A stretch of DNA of 33,393 bases from NCBI RefSeq assembly GCF_003353055.1, contig NZ_QKWJ01000081.1:1-33393 (forward strand). The letters run 5' to 3'. The stretch's first letter is position 1; every line of letters starts with the position of its first letter. The notes under the pieces are model-generated. The model saw nothing but the letters and a program-made list of their open reading frames with translations, was not told where the DNA came from and did not search any database. Position numbers and translations under genes: made by a program. Origin of the DNA: Cupriavidus lacunae (GTDB lineage Bacteria; Pseudomonadota; Gammaproteobacteria; Burkholderiales; Burkholderiaceae). Below are positions 24,903-33,186 of the stretch, in pieces.

Positions 24903-25915
24903 TGCAGGTTCCTGCCCACTTCTTCGTTTTGTCGGGATTCCTGGGTAGCGGCAAGACGACGCTTCTTTCTGATCTGCTGTCTGATGCGGACGACGGACGG
25001 GTCGCGGTCATCGTCAACGATGTAGGCCAAGTCAACATCGATGGCGCTTTGATCGCTGTCCAGAGTGGGGTACCGATGGCGACCCTTAGCAATGGATGCG
25101 TCTGCTGCACCCTGACAAACGACCTGCCTTACACAATCGAGGCCTTGATAATGGAGCGCGAGCGCAACGGCGGCGCGCCATTTACCAAGGTCATTCTTGA
25201 GTGTAGCGGGCTGTCTGAGCCGGGTGGTGTGCTCAGGAGCCTGAGCCCGCTTGCAGCCCTGGGCATGCGAGTGCGGGTCATCACCACCTATGCCAGCGAT
25301 CAGATCGTCGGGAGCGACGACTTCGCCCTGGCCGCCGCGCAGTTGTGTGCGGCACATACCATCGTCTTGACCCGCATGGACCTCGCGTCGGCGGAGCAGG
25401 TATCGGAAGCCTTGACGTTTGTGCAGGAAATGGGGCCAATGGCCACCCAAATCGTCGAGCGCGATCGTCGCGAGCGGGCCAGAGTCAGTTTTGCCACAGA
25501 TAACACCGGCGTCCCTGCTCCTGGTCGTCCTGAACGTCTTCTGGATCTGAAGGGGGCCGGTCATCCGCGCGTTAGCGTATTCGCGATCCAATGGGACGCG
25601 AAGCTTGAATGGACGACCTTTGCCGCGTGGCTGGAAAACCTGGCAGGGTATCTCGACACAAGACTCCTGCGGGTCAAAGGGCTTGTGTTGTTGGACGGCT
25701 GTGACGAATCCATACTCATTCAAGGCGTGGGCCAGCACTTTGATACGCCTCGCCGCATCCCGGGGCATGAGAGCGTGTCGAGCCTTGTGGTCATCTCGCG
25801 CGACACGATCCTTGCAGAAATCGAAGGTATGGCGCCCCATCTGCCGGGCGCCAGATATTCCATGCTCCGGTCTCCTGGAGCTGGCGGCTCGTTTCGCCTC
25901 GCCCGACCTGATTAG
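24902..25915 (+). CDS. CobW/COG0523-family GTPase (metallochaperone type)
   Basis: The 337-residue protein has a G3E GTPase domain (P-loop GFLGSGKTT at 12-20; the CxCC metal motif NGCVCCTL with Cys66, Cys68 and Cys69; ILECSGLSEP switch region; TRMD in place of NKxD) and a CobW C-terminal domain (VSVFAIQWDAKLEW, TRLLRVKGLVLLDGC). ATG 24902 shares one base with the amidohydrolase stop (TGATG). Such close coupling to a metal-dependent amidohydrolase suggests that it inserts Zn2+ or another metal into that enzyme. COG0523 proteins are known to serve specific client metalloenzymes. The client is inferred from the operon. Confidence 0.9.
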   Translation: MQVPAHFFVLSGFLGSGKTTLLSDLLSDADDGRVAVIVNDVGQVNIDGALIAVQSGVPMATLSNGCVCCTLTNDLPYTIEALIMERERNGGAPFTKVILECSGLSEPGGVLRSLSPLAALGMRVRVITTYASDQIVGSDDFALAAAQLCAAHTIVLTRMDLASAEQVSEALTFVQEMGPMATQIVERDRRERARVSFATDNTGVPAPGRPERLLDLKGAGHPRVSVFAIQWDAKLEWTTFAAWLENLAGYLDTRLLRVKGLVLLDGCDESILIQGVGQHFDTPRRIPGHESVSSLVVISRDTILAEIEGMAPHLPGARYSMLRSPGAGGSFRLARPD

Positions 25916-26384
25916 CCCATCGGGAAGCTGCACAGCCGTCTCGTTGTCCGGTCTCAAGCATTCGTTCTGCACTTCCTTGTACTTGCGCCGCTGACGCGGC
26001 GCTGCCGCGAAGTTCAAAATCGGCACTCGTGCCCGGCATGCGCGCACGCGTCGACCCTCAGCAGACCTAGCCCAATGTTGACGTCCCCGGGGCGAAATCG
26101 AGGACGAGACGGGGATATTGGCGGAGAAGATGCTCCCTTCGTTCCCGCCGTCTGTCCTCCTATACCAGATCCCGCCGGTGTCTTCCTGGCGATACAATTG
26201 AAGCCCTTCGTACCGGCAAGGTGCAAAGTCTTGGCCGCGAGGCATTCGCGCAGGTGCGACGCTCCGAGGTTAGTGCTTCGACTGAGGCTTTAAGGCCTTC
26301 GGCAGTCCTCGTACTCAAGCGCAACAAAGCAACATGGGTTTTGCGTGCTTAGCCAGCACGCATCTGGCGTGTACCAAACAGAGC
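25916..26384. other. Intergenic region between convergent operons
   Basis: I see no supported gene in this stretch. A perfect 8-bp hairpin, TGCGTGCT-TAGCC-AGCACGCA, lies at 26342-26362 without a T-tract on the plus strand. It may help end transcripts of the CobW operon, but that is not clear. The long minus-strand open frame crossing this stretch is a shadow of the CobW gene. Confidence 0.4.
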
Positions 26385-26415
26385 AAAAAAAATGCCGGAC
26401 GATAATGGTCCGGCA
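26385..26415 (-). terminator. Rho-independent terminator of the minus-strand transport operon
   Basis: On the minus strand TGCCGGAC pairs perfectly with GTCCGGCA over a 7-nt loop and is followed by a run of eight T. It lies about 30 bp after the stop of the substrate-binding protein. This is the clearest terminator in the window. Confidence 0.92.
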
Positions 26416-26443
26416 ATGCTTGAGCGCTTGCTATTTCTGTTCG

Positions 26444-27586
26444 CTAGCGTCCCGACAGACTCTCAACCGGTTCCCACTTTCCACCGACTACCTTGTAGAT
26501 AGTGATCCCACCCTCCTTAAGATCCCCCCGGGCATCATAGGCGATTAGCTTCGATGTCACTCCGGCCATGGAAGTGGCAGCCAGGGCGGGTAAGTACTTC
26601 TCTGGCTCAAAGGAGTTTGCTTGCACCATCGCTTTCATCATTGCCATGGCGCCGTCATACGCATACGGAGAATACGTTTGGACGGCACCGCCAAAGCGCT
26701 TCTCATAGCGTTGCTTGTAGCTCGGTCCGCCGGGCATTTGTTCGAGCGGTAGACCCGCGAGCGAACAGAGTGCCCCTTCGGCTGCTGAGCCGGCCAACTT
26801 GATGAAGTTATCGGTCTTCGACATTTCGCCGGACACCAGAACGGACTTCATACCGAGCTCACGCAACTGCTTTGCCATTGGGGCGGACTGGGCTTCCGCG
26901 CCACCATAGAAAATCAGCTCTGGAGAGTGACCTTTCAGGGTGGTGAGTACGGCTTTGAAGTCGACAGCTTTGTCATTGGTGTACTCGCGGCGCACGATGG
27001 TCGCGCCGGCAGCCTTTGCCGCTTTCTCAAACTCGTCGGCGAGGCCCTGACCATACGCTGTGCGGTCATCCACAATGGCGATGCGTTTCAGTCCAAGCTT
27101 GGTGACAACATAGTGTCCGACGATGCTGCCTTGCTGCGTGTCGGACGTCATCATGCGGAATGTCGTCTTGAAGCCTTGCCGTGTGTACTCTGGAGCGGTC
27201 GCCATGGCAATCTGCGGAATGCCCGCTCGGCTATATACAGCCGACGCAGGGATGCTGGTGCCGGAGTTGAAATGGCCCAACATTCCTTTGATGCCGCCAT
27301 CCACCAACTTTTGCGCCACAACGGATCCCGCCTTGGGGTCTGCCTGGTCGTCCTCAGGGACCAGAGAAAAGCGTACCTCGCGGCCGCCAATTCGCGGTCG
27401 AGTCGCGTTGAAATCCTCGACGGCGAGTGTGACGCCGTTCTGCATGTCCTTGCCATACTGCGCTTGGTTGCCGGTCATGGGCGCAGCGAATCCCAGCTTG
27501 ACGTCCTGAACCTGCGCGATGGCGACCGAACTGCCGACAACCGCGGCCGCCGCGAAGGCGGCCGAGTACAAACGATACTTCGTCAT
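26444..27586 (-). CDS. ABC-type branched-chain amino acid-like substrate-binding protein
   Basis: The 380-residue periplasmic binding protein is of the LivJ / Peripla_BP_6 type. MTKYRLYSAAFAAAAVVGSSVAIAQ is a clear signal peptide. The mature part shows VKLGFAAPMTGNQAQYGKDMQNG, FSLVPEDDQADPKAGSVVAQKL, TTFRMMTSDTQQGSIVG and YSPYAYDGAMAMMKAM, all typical. Start 27586 is preferred because a GGAAAT lies before it; an in-frame ATG at 27601 is the alternative. It follows the MFS gene by fewer than 20 bp, on one transcript. No LivHMGF permease or ATPase genes are in the window, so it must use components coded elsewhere or serve another role. Family members here bind amino acids, aromatic acids or amides. 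Confidence 0.92.
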   Translation of the reverse strand: MTKYRLYSAAFAAAAVVGSSVAIAQVQDVKLGFAAPMTGNQAQYGKDMQNGVTLAVEDFNATRPRIGGREVRFSLVPEDDQADPKAGSVVAQKLVDGGIKGMLGHFNSGTSIPASAVYSRAGIPQIAMATAPEYTRQGFKTTFRMMTSDTQQGSIVGHYVVTKLGLKRIAIVDDRTAYGQGLADEFEKAAKAAGATIVRREYTNDKAVDFKAVLTTLKGHSPELIFYGGAEAQSAPMAKQLRELGMKSVLVSGEMSKTDNFIKLAGSAAEGALCSLAGLPLEQMPGGPSYKQRYEKRFGGAVQTYSPYAYDGAMAMMKAMVQANSFEPEKYLPALAATSMAGVTSKLIAYDARGDLKEGGITIYKVVGGKWEPVESLSGR

Positions 27587-27604
27587 GTTGTAGATTTCCA
27601 TGGA

Positions 27605-28906
27605 TTATTTTTGAGCCCGCATGGCTTGGCGGTCCCGGAAGCCCAGGGTAACGCCGAGAAAGCTGATGGCTGCCGCGATAATGACGTACAGTGCAGGTGC
27701 CATGGCGCTGCCAGTCGTGGCAATCAGCCAGGTCAAGATCAGCGATGCGAAGCCGCCGAAGGTCATGACTGCGACGTTGTACGCAACGGAAAGTCCCGTC
27801 GACAGAATCCTGGTCGGGAAGATCTCAGAGAAGGCTGCCAGAATCGGTCCGGTATAGCCTGCGATGAGGATGCCGAATGCGGACTGGAACACGATCAGGC
27901 TCGTTTGCGTCGGCGACGAAACCACAAGCGCAAACATCGGGTAGGCCAGCAGAAGGATGCCGCCGGAGCTGAACGCCAGGATCTTGCGGCGGCCGACGCG
28001 GTCGGACCAGGCACCGACGAACGGGGAGAGTACCGTGATGATGGAGCCACCAATGACACCAGCAATGAACGACATGGATTGCGGCATCTTGAGCGTCTTC
28101 ACTGCGTAAGTCGGCATGTAGAACAACAGGACATAGATACATACAGTCCACAGAATGACCATCGAGAACGTGGTCAGCGTCTCACGCGGGAAGTTCGTCA
28201 GGACTTCCGAGAATGGCTTCTTGACCTTCTCCTTGGTTGCCAGGAATGCAGGCGTTTCGTCCACTTTGCTCCGGATATAGAAGCCAATCGGCCCAATCAG
28301 GATGCCGAGCAGGAATGGGATGCGCCAGCCCCAAGCCTTCACTTCTTCGGGTGTTAGCCATAGGGTGAGCACCGTGCCAGCCGCCGCACCGAGTACGACA
28401 GCAAAGCCGATACTGCTTTGGATCCAGCTCGCGTAATAGCCTTTCTTGTCTGCAGGCGCGTGCTCAGTCAAGAAGGCGGTCGCACTTCCCATCTCGCCGC
28501 CGGCCGAGAAGCCTTGCATCAGGCGCGCAAAGATGATCAGAATCGGTGCCGCGATGCCAATCTGCTCGTAAGTTGGCGCGATGCCAATAAGCGCCGTGCC
28601 TCCCGCCATCAATAGAATGGTCAAGGACAAGGCTGCCTTTCGGCCAACGCGATCCGAATACATGCCAATGAGGATGCCGCCGATGGGCCGGACGACGAAT
28701 CCGACTCCGAAGGTAGCCACCGACAGCAGAAGTGAAGTGAGCTCGTTACCCGTGGGAAAGAATAGCTGGCCAATTGTGATGGCAAAGAAGCCATACACCA
28801 TGAAATCGAACCACTCGAACCCGTTTCCAAGAATCGTGGCGATGATTGCTCGCCGCCTCCGCTTTGTCTCGTCATGCGAAGCGGTCAGTGTTGCCGCGAT
28901 CTCCAT
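27605..28906 (-). CDS. MFS permease, metabolite:H+ symporter (MHS) type
   Basis: The 433-residue 12-helix transporter of the sugar-porter-like MHS family is related to ProP, ShiA and KgtP. ATILGNGFEWFDFMVYGFFA opens helix 1, GMYSDRVGRKAAL is the conserved loop 2-3 motif, and QGFSAGGEMGSATAFLTEHAP is diagnostic of the family. Start 28906 (MEIAATLTASHDE) is chosen because AAAGGAGG stands at the right distance; a longer frame reaches 28981. MHS carriers import organic acids and osmolytes with protons. It is divergent from the aminotransferase gene, pointing to uptake of that enzyme's substrate or a related compound. Confidence 0.93.
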   Translation of the reverse strand: MEIAATLTASHDETKRRRRAIIATILGNGFEWFDFMVYGFFAITIGQLFFPTGNELTSLLLSVATFGVGFVVRPIGGILIGMYSDRVGRKAALSLTILLMAGGTALIGIAPTYEQIGIAAPILIIFARLMQGFSAGGEMGSATAFLTEHAPADKKGYYASWIQSSIGFAVVLGAAAGTVLTLWLTPEEVKAWGWRIPFLLGILIGPIGFYIRSKVDETPAFLATKEKVKKPFSEVLTNFPRETLTTFSMVILWTVCIYVLLFYMPTYAVKTLKMPQSMSFIAGVIGGSIITVLSPFVGAWSDRVGRRKILAFSSGGILLLAYPMFALVVSSPTQTSLIVFQSAFGILIAGYTGPILAAFSEIFPTRILSTGLSVAYNVAVMTFGGFASLILTWLIATTGSAMAPALYVIIAAAISFLGVTLGFRDRQAMRAQK

Positions 28907-29435
28907 TTCCGTCCTCCTTTGTATGGCCGGTGTGATTGTCTGCGGATCGATGCTTGTCCCGATCCGCTGTTCTTCGCTCATCGCATTGAGCTAGAACTCA
29001 TTCAATCGCACTCGCACTACCTTTCCTATCTACCTTCTGCAGGAAGTCCGTGGCCCACTCTCCGTTGGCTCGTAGGAATGCCCTTATCCAGTGCATAACG
29101 TGATGACAATGCTGTGCTGGATGCCTTGTCGTTCGTAAGACGGTGGTGAGGCTTGTTCACAAAGGGATCCAGAGGTATGACCTAGGTCGGGTAAAAATCA
29201 AGCGAGAGAACTCGTAAAGGCGCATGAGGCACCAAATGTTGTGTCATGGCCTTTCGCGTCAGGGGGCCGCGTTGGTGCGAGGTAGCCAAAGTAGAATTTT
29301 TGGTCTTCTTTCTTCTATGCAAAGTAGGTAGTCCGCCTATGGTTCGCGATCCTAATATCCCAATGCCCGATGTTTCGCATGGGCACGGCGGTCGGAACCG
29401 GCCATGGGAATACACAGCAGACGACAGGACAGAAA
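28907..29435. promoter_or_regulatory. Divergent intergenic region between transporter and aminotransferase genes
   Basis: This 529-bp region separates the minus-strand MFS gene from the plus-strand aminotransferase gene and must contain both promoters. It is richer in A and T than the genes, notably around 29287-29330. I cannot assign promoter hexamers or an operator with confidence. The PucR-type regulator coded downstream is the likely binding protein. Confidence 0.45.
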
Positions 29436-30731
29436 ATGGTAGTGGAGAGCAAACACAAGGAACTTGCAGAAGCGCGAAACCGTCACGTACCGCGTGGCGT
29501 GGTGACGGCGCATCCGATCTTTGTCGAACGTGCAGAAGGTTCGCATGTGTGGGATGCCGACGGCCGTCGGTATCTTGACTTTGTGGGCGGCATCGGCGTC
29601 CTGAACGTTGGCCATAACCATCCTCGAATCGTTGCTGCAGTCAAGCGACAGCTTGACCGTGTCAGTCACGCTGCCTTCCAGGTGGCTGCCTACGACGTCT
29701 ATGTGGAACTGGCAGCCCGTCTGAATCTCCTGGTTGGTGGCGACGAGGCGTATAAGACCATTTTCCTGACGACGGGCGCCGAGGCGGTTGAGAACGCCAT
29801 CAAGATTGCGCGCGCCTATCGTAACGCCCCCGGCGTCATTGCATTCCGCGGTGGGTTTCACGGCAGAACGCTGATGGGCATGACGCTGACCGGCATGAGC
29901 GCGCCGTACAAGCAGAATTTCGGGCCGTTCGCCGGCGACGTGTATCACACGCCGTATCCCGATCCTTATCGGGGTTTCTCGTCCGAGGATGCCCTGCAAG
30001 CATTGGAAGACCTCTTCGCGACGCAGATTGTACCGGAGCGCGTCGCGGCAATCATCATCGAGCTCGTCCAGGGCGACGGAGGCTTTCTCGCCGCTGGTCC
30101 GGAGTTCCTGCATAAGCTGCGCGAGCTGGCTACCCGGCACGGGATTGTCCTCATTGCCGACGAAATCCAGACTGGCTTCGGCCGGACCGGTGAACTGTTT
30201 GCATTCCAGCAAGCTGGTATCAAGCCGGACCTGGTGACGGTGGCGAAGAGCTTGGCTGGCGGCCTGCCCTTGTCCGGTGTGGTTGGCCGGGCCGAGATCA
30301 TGGACGCGCCCGAGCCGGGTGGGCTTGGCGGCACTTACGCGGGCAATCCGCTAGCCTGTGCTGCCGCGCTGGCGGTGCTGGACCTCTTCCAGAACGAGGG
30401 GTTGCTGGAGCAAGCTAACCAACTGGCCGCCGTGCTGCGTGATGGACTCGAGGCGCTGGCTGAGCGCTTCGCTGAGATTGGTACTATTCGAGGTGTCGGC
30501 GCGATGCTGGCACTCGAGTTCGTCAAGGACCGGGATTCGAAGCAGCCGGACGCCGGATTTGCGCAGCGCGTCATCGATGCATGCCGCGATGGTGGATTGC
30601 TTGTCATCAAGTGTGGTGTGCACCGCAACATTGTGCGCCTGCTTGCTCCGCTGACGACTTCCAAGAACGAAGCGCATGAAGCGCTGGCGATCCTGGCCAA
30701 GGCAATCGAGAAGGCGCGCGCAGCGTATTGA
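29436..30731 (+). CDS. gabT: Class III aminotransferase, 4-aminobutyrate aminotransferase-like
   Basis: The 431-residue PLP enzyme is close to GabT along its length: IPRGV-like VPRGVVTAHPIF, DFVGGIGVLNVGHNHP, TTGAEAVENAIKIARA, FHGRTLMGMTLTG, IADEIQTGFGRTG, PLP lysine Lys271 in VAKSLAGG, and GGLGGTYAGNPLACAAAL. ATG 29436 has GGACAG before it and matches the family start. One change stands out: the GEGG motif, whose Glu is the substrate-specificity switch in GabT, reads GDGG (Asp214), and the Pro two positions after the preceding Ile is Leu (IELVQ). It should move an amino group from an omega-amino acid to 2-oxoglutarate. GABA, 5-aminovalerate or another omega-amine are all possible. Confidence 0.9.
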   Translation: MVVESKHKELAEARNRHVPRGVVTAHPIFVERAEGSHVWDADGRRYLDFVGGIGVLNVGHNHPRIVAAVKRQLDRVSHAAFQVAAYDVYVELAARLNLLVGGDEAYKTIFLTTGAEAVENAIKIARAYRNAPGVIAFRGGFHGRTLMGMTLTGMSAPYKQNFGPFAGDVYHTPYPDPYRGFSSEDALQALEDLFATQIVPERVAAIIIELVQGDGGFLAAGPEFLHKLRELATRHGIVLIADEIQTGFGRTGELFAFQQAGIKPDLVTVAKSLAGGLPLSGVVGRAEIMDAPEPGGLGGTYAGNPLACAAALAVLDLFQNEGLLEQANQLAAVLRDGLEALAERFAEIGTIRGVGAMLALEFVKDRDSKQPDAGFAQRVIDACRDGGLLVIKCGVHRNIVRLLAPLTTSKNEAHEALAILAKAIEKARAAY

Positions 30732-30766
30732 CTGAGGTTATAGCCCCGCCCACAGCGAAGGACAAA

Positions 30767-31480
30767 ATGGACAGCGATATCGCAGCAAGGTTTGCAGGCA
30801 AGACGGTGTTGACGCTCGATATTTATGGCACGCTGATCGACTGGGAGCGGGGCATCTCCGAAGCCTTGGGAGGCATTCTCCGTGACCATGGCCATGTGCT
30901 GAGCGAGGATGAAATCCTTGAGCGCTACGCATGGCATGAAGCCGCGCTGGAGGCTGGTCCCTATATGACCTATCGGGAGATCCTTGAGGAGACGCTGAGG
31001 CGGATCGCGGCCGATCTTGGCTTTTCCCCAGAAGAGGCCGAACTCGAGTCGTTCTCGCACTCGGCGGGGGACTGGCCAGCTTTCCCAGACTCGCATGATG
31101 CCCTCGTTGCATTGCAAAAGCGCTTTCAGCTCGCCGTCATCACCAATGGTGACGACGAGTCCTTCGCGCTATCGAAGAAGCGGCTGGGAGTCGAGTTCGA
31201 TTACGTGATTACCGCTGAACAGGCGCGAAGCTACAAGCCTTCGCTTAACAACTTTCACGTTGCGCTTGGCCGCGTACGCGTGCCACGCGCACAGATTCTG
31301 CACGTTGCCCAGAGCTTCTTCCATGACCACGTCCCCGCGCAGGCGCTCGGCTTGCAGACCGTCTGGATCGACCGCCGCAAAGGCAAGCCGGGCTTTGGGG
31401 CGGTCCCCAAGGCGAATGCCGTGCCGGACGCCGCCTTCGAGGACATGCGTTCATTTGCCGACGCGATACTGAAGGGCTAG
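30767..31480 (+). CDS. HAD-superfamily hydrolase, haloacid dehalogenase type II-like
   Basis: The 237-residue HAD protein has Asp18 as nucleophile in TLDIYGTLIDWERG, motif II VITNGDDES, the conserved Lys in ARSYKPSLNNF, and a motif III-like HVAQSFFHDHVPAQALGLQTVWIDRR. The overall pattern is that of (S)-2-haloacid dehalogenases. However, the dehalogenase SSGN reads TNGD and SSNAWD reads AQSFFHD, so key Ser and Asn positions differ and a phosphatase-like or other role is equally likely. ATG 30767 is chosen because GAAGGA precedes it; a TTG at 30728 overlapping the aminotransferase stop is an alternative. It is surely co-transcribed with the aminotransferase. Confidence 0.85.
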   Translation: MDSDIAARFAGKTVLTLDIYGTLIDWERGISEALGGILRDHGHVLSEDEILERYAWHEAALEAGPYMTYREILEETLRRIAADLGFSPEEAELESFSHSAGDWPAFPDSHDALVALQKRFQLAVITNGDDESFALSKKRLGVEFDYVITAEQARSYKPSLNNFHVALGRVRVPRAQILHVAQSFFHDHVPAQALGLQTVWIDRRKGKPGFGAVPKANAVPDAAFEDMRSFADAILKG

Positions 31481-31553
31481 TACAGCGTCGCATGTCGGGC
31501 GGCATGCCCGAAGCGACTCCCTCAAGTCTGGAATGGATGTCGAACGGAGGACT

Positions 31554-33134
31554 ATGGACATCTCTACCGCGTTGGAATCGACTGTTCTACGTGGTGCCAG
31601 GGTGGTGGCCGGGCACTCAGGATTGAGTAGCGAAATCCGGTGGGTGCACGTCATCGACCATCCGGATATTGTGGATTGGGTCGAGCGTGGTCATCTGCTG
31701 CTTTCGACCGGCTACAACTGGCCGCGAGACGACCAGAAGGCCAGCCAGCTCATCCGGGACCTGAGCGAACGCGGGCTGGCAGGGGTCGTGCTCGCAGTCC
31801 CCAACTTCCTGGAACATTTTCCGCAATCCTCGGTGCTGGCCGCAAACGATCTCGGCCTGCCTTTGCTCGAGATCGACTGGTCCGTTCCGTTCAGTACAAT
31901 CACCGAGGAAATTCATTCGAGCATCATTCGCCGTCAAGGCGAGTTGATCGAGCGATCCGATGAAATCCATCGCGCGCTCACTACAGCGGCGGTGATGGCG
32001 AACACGCTCGGCGACCTGGCGCTTGCGCTTGGTAACCTACTCGGCCGGGCCGTCAACTTTGTCGATCCCGATGGACTGCTGCTCGGCACGAGCGAGGGCG
32101 GAGAAGACGGCAAAGTTCTTGGCGACAAGGAACGTGAGTACCTGCGGCTGCTGAATAACCGCATCCTCCTCCGCCATATCCAGGACAGCGTCGCCCCTGT
32201 GCTGGTGGAGGCGCAACCGGACGTCGGCGTGCCTCGCCGGCTGGGCTGCCCGATCCGCATCCGCGGCGAAATCGCGGCATTCATCTTCGTCGACGAGGGC
32301 CGCAGCCCGCTGGGTGAGCTGGACATCCGCGCGACGGAACACGCTTCAATCATTGGCGCGCTGCACCTGGCGCATTTGCGGGCGCTGCATCTGCAAGAGG
32401 AGCGTCTCGGCTATGCGTTGGTCGGTTCCCTGCTGGAAGGGAAGTTTGAAGAAACCCCGTCGGCTTTGGAACGCGCCCGCCTGAGCGGTTGGGATCCGGT
32501 GGCAAACTATCGTGTTTGCCTGGCGTTGCTCGATGAGCCATTGCCGCTATCACGGGAGGGGTTCCTGCGACGCGAGCGTTGGGTGGACCGGCTGAGAAAG
32601 TACCTGGAAGGTATCGGACAACCGCCTCTCATCCTGGCGTCCCTTAACCAGATCACCTTTCTCCTTGCCTGCGATGCGGAACCCGAGCCGCTCTGGCGGG
32701 TCTTGGGCAGCCGCGGTACGGCGTTGGCAGTCAGCCGCTTACACAGCGGCATCGCCGGCATGGCGCAAGGCGGCAGCGATGTCCAATCGTTGCTGCCGCT
32801 GCTAAAGCCAGGAAAGGTGCATCACTTCCAGGAGGTGATGTTCCCTCGGGCATTGATGGGCGACGCGGATGCCCGGCAGCTATTCATCCAGAGCAAGCTG
32901 GGCCCGCTGCTGTCCGATCGCAAGGGTGAGGCGCTCCTGGAGACGCTGGAAGCGCTCTGCGCAGAGGGATTCCAGTTGGCGAACACGGCCAGGCGTCTCG
33001 GCGTCCATATCAGTACGCTGCGATATCGTCTGGAACGCATTGAATCGATGCTGGGGACTGCCTTGGAGGATCAGGCGAACCGCTTCGAACTGCAGGTCGC
33101 GGTCGCCCTGCACAAACTGACGGCAGAGGAATGA
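31554..33134 (+). CDS. PucR-family transcriptional regulator
   Basis: The 526-residue regulator has an N-terminal PucR domain (about residues 8-125: RGARVVAGHSGLSSEIRWVHVIDHPDIVDWV), a middle GAF-like/GGDEF-like region, and a C-terminal PucR-type helix-turn-helix (about 470-520: LEALCAEGFQLANTARRLGV followed by HISTLRYRLERIESMLG). ATG 31554 follows GGAGG closely; ATG 31533 in the same frame is the alternative. PucR proteins commonly control purine, amino acid and amine catabolism by sensing a pathway metabolite. Its position 73 bp after the HAD gene suggests that it controls the aminotransferase/HAD operon and perhaps the divergent transporters. Confidence 0.92.
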   Translation: MDISTALESTVLRGARVVAGHSGLSSEIRWVHVIDHPDIVDWVERGHLLLSTGYNWPRDDQKASQLIRDLSERGLAGVVLAVPNFLEHFPQSSVLAANDLGLPLLEIDWSVPFSTITEEIHSSIIRRQGELIERSDEIHRALTTAAVMANTLGDLALALGNLLGRAVNFVDPDGLLLGTSEGGEDGKVLGDKEREYLRLLNNRILLRHIQDSVAPVLVEAQPDVGVPRRLGCPIRIRGEIAAFIFVDEGRSPLGELDIRATEHASIIGALHLAHLRALHLQEERLGYALVGSLLEGKFEETPSALERARLSGWDPVANYRVCLALLDEPLPLSREGFLRRERWVDRLRKYLEGIGQPPLILASLNQITFLLACDAEPEPLWRVLGSRGTALAVSRLHSGIAGMAQGGSDVQSLLPLLKPGKVHHFQEVMFPRALMGDADARQLFIQSKLGPLLSDRKGEALLETLEALCAEGFQLANTARRLGVHISTLRYRLERIESMLGTALEDQANRFELQVAVALHKLTAEE

Positions 33135-33186
33135 TGCCGGTGGTCGCCCCCGAATTTCATTGGCGATTGATGGAGTGGAAGTAAGT

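Noticed and set aside
24803..26245. Minus-strand open frame of 480 codons across the CobW gene and the following gap
   Set aside because: Most of it is antisense to the CobW gene, and the part in the gap shows no recognisable protein.
26342..26362. 8-bp perfect hairpin considered as a terminator for the CobW operon
   Set aside because: No T-tract follows on the plus strand and it lies more than 400 bp after the gene, so the assignment is not supported.
26927..28357. Plus-strand open frame of 476 codons opposite the binding protein and MFS genes
   Set aside because: It is antisense to two clear genes and spans their junction; the translation is Arg/Asp/His-rich low-quality sequence.
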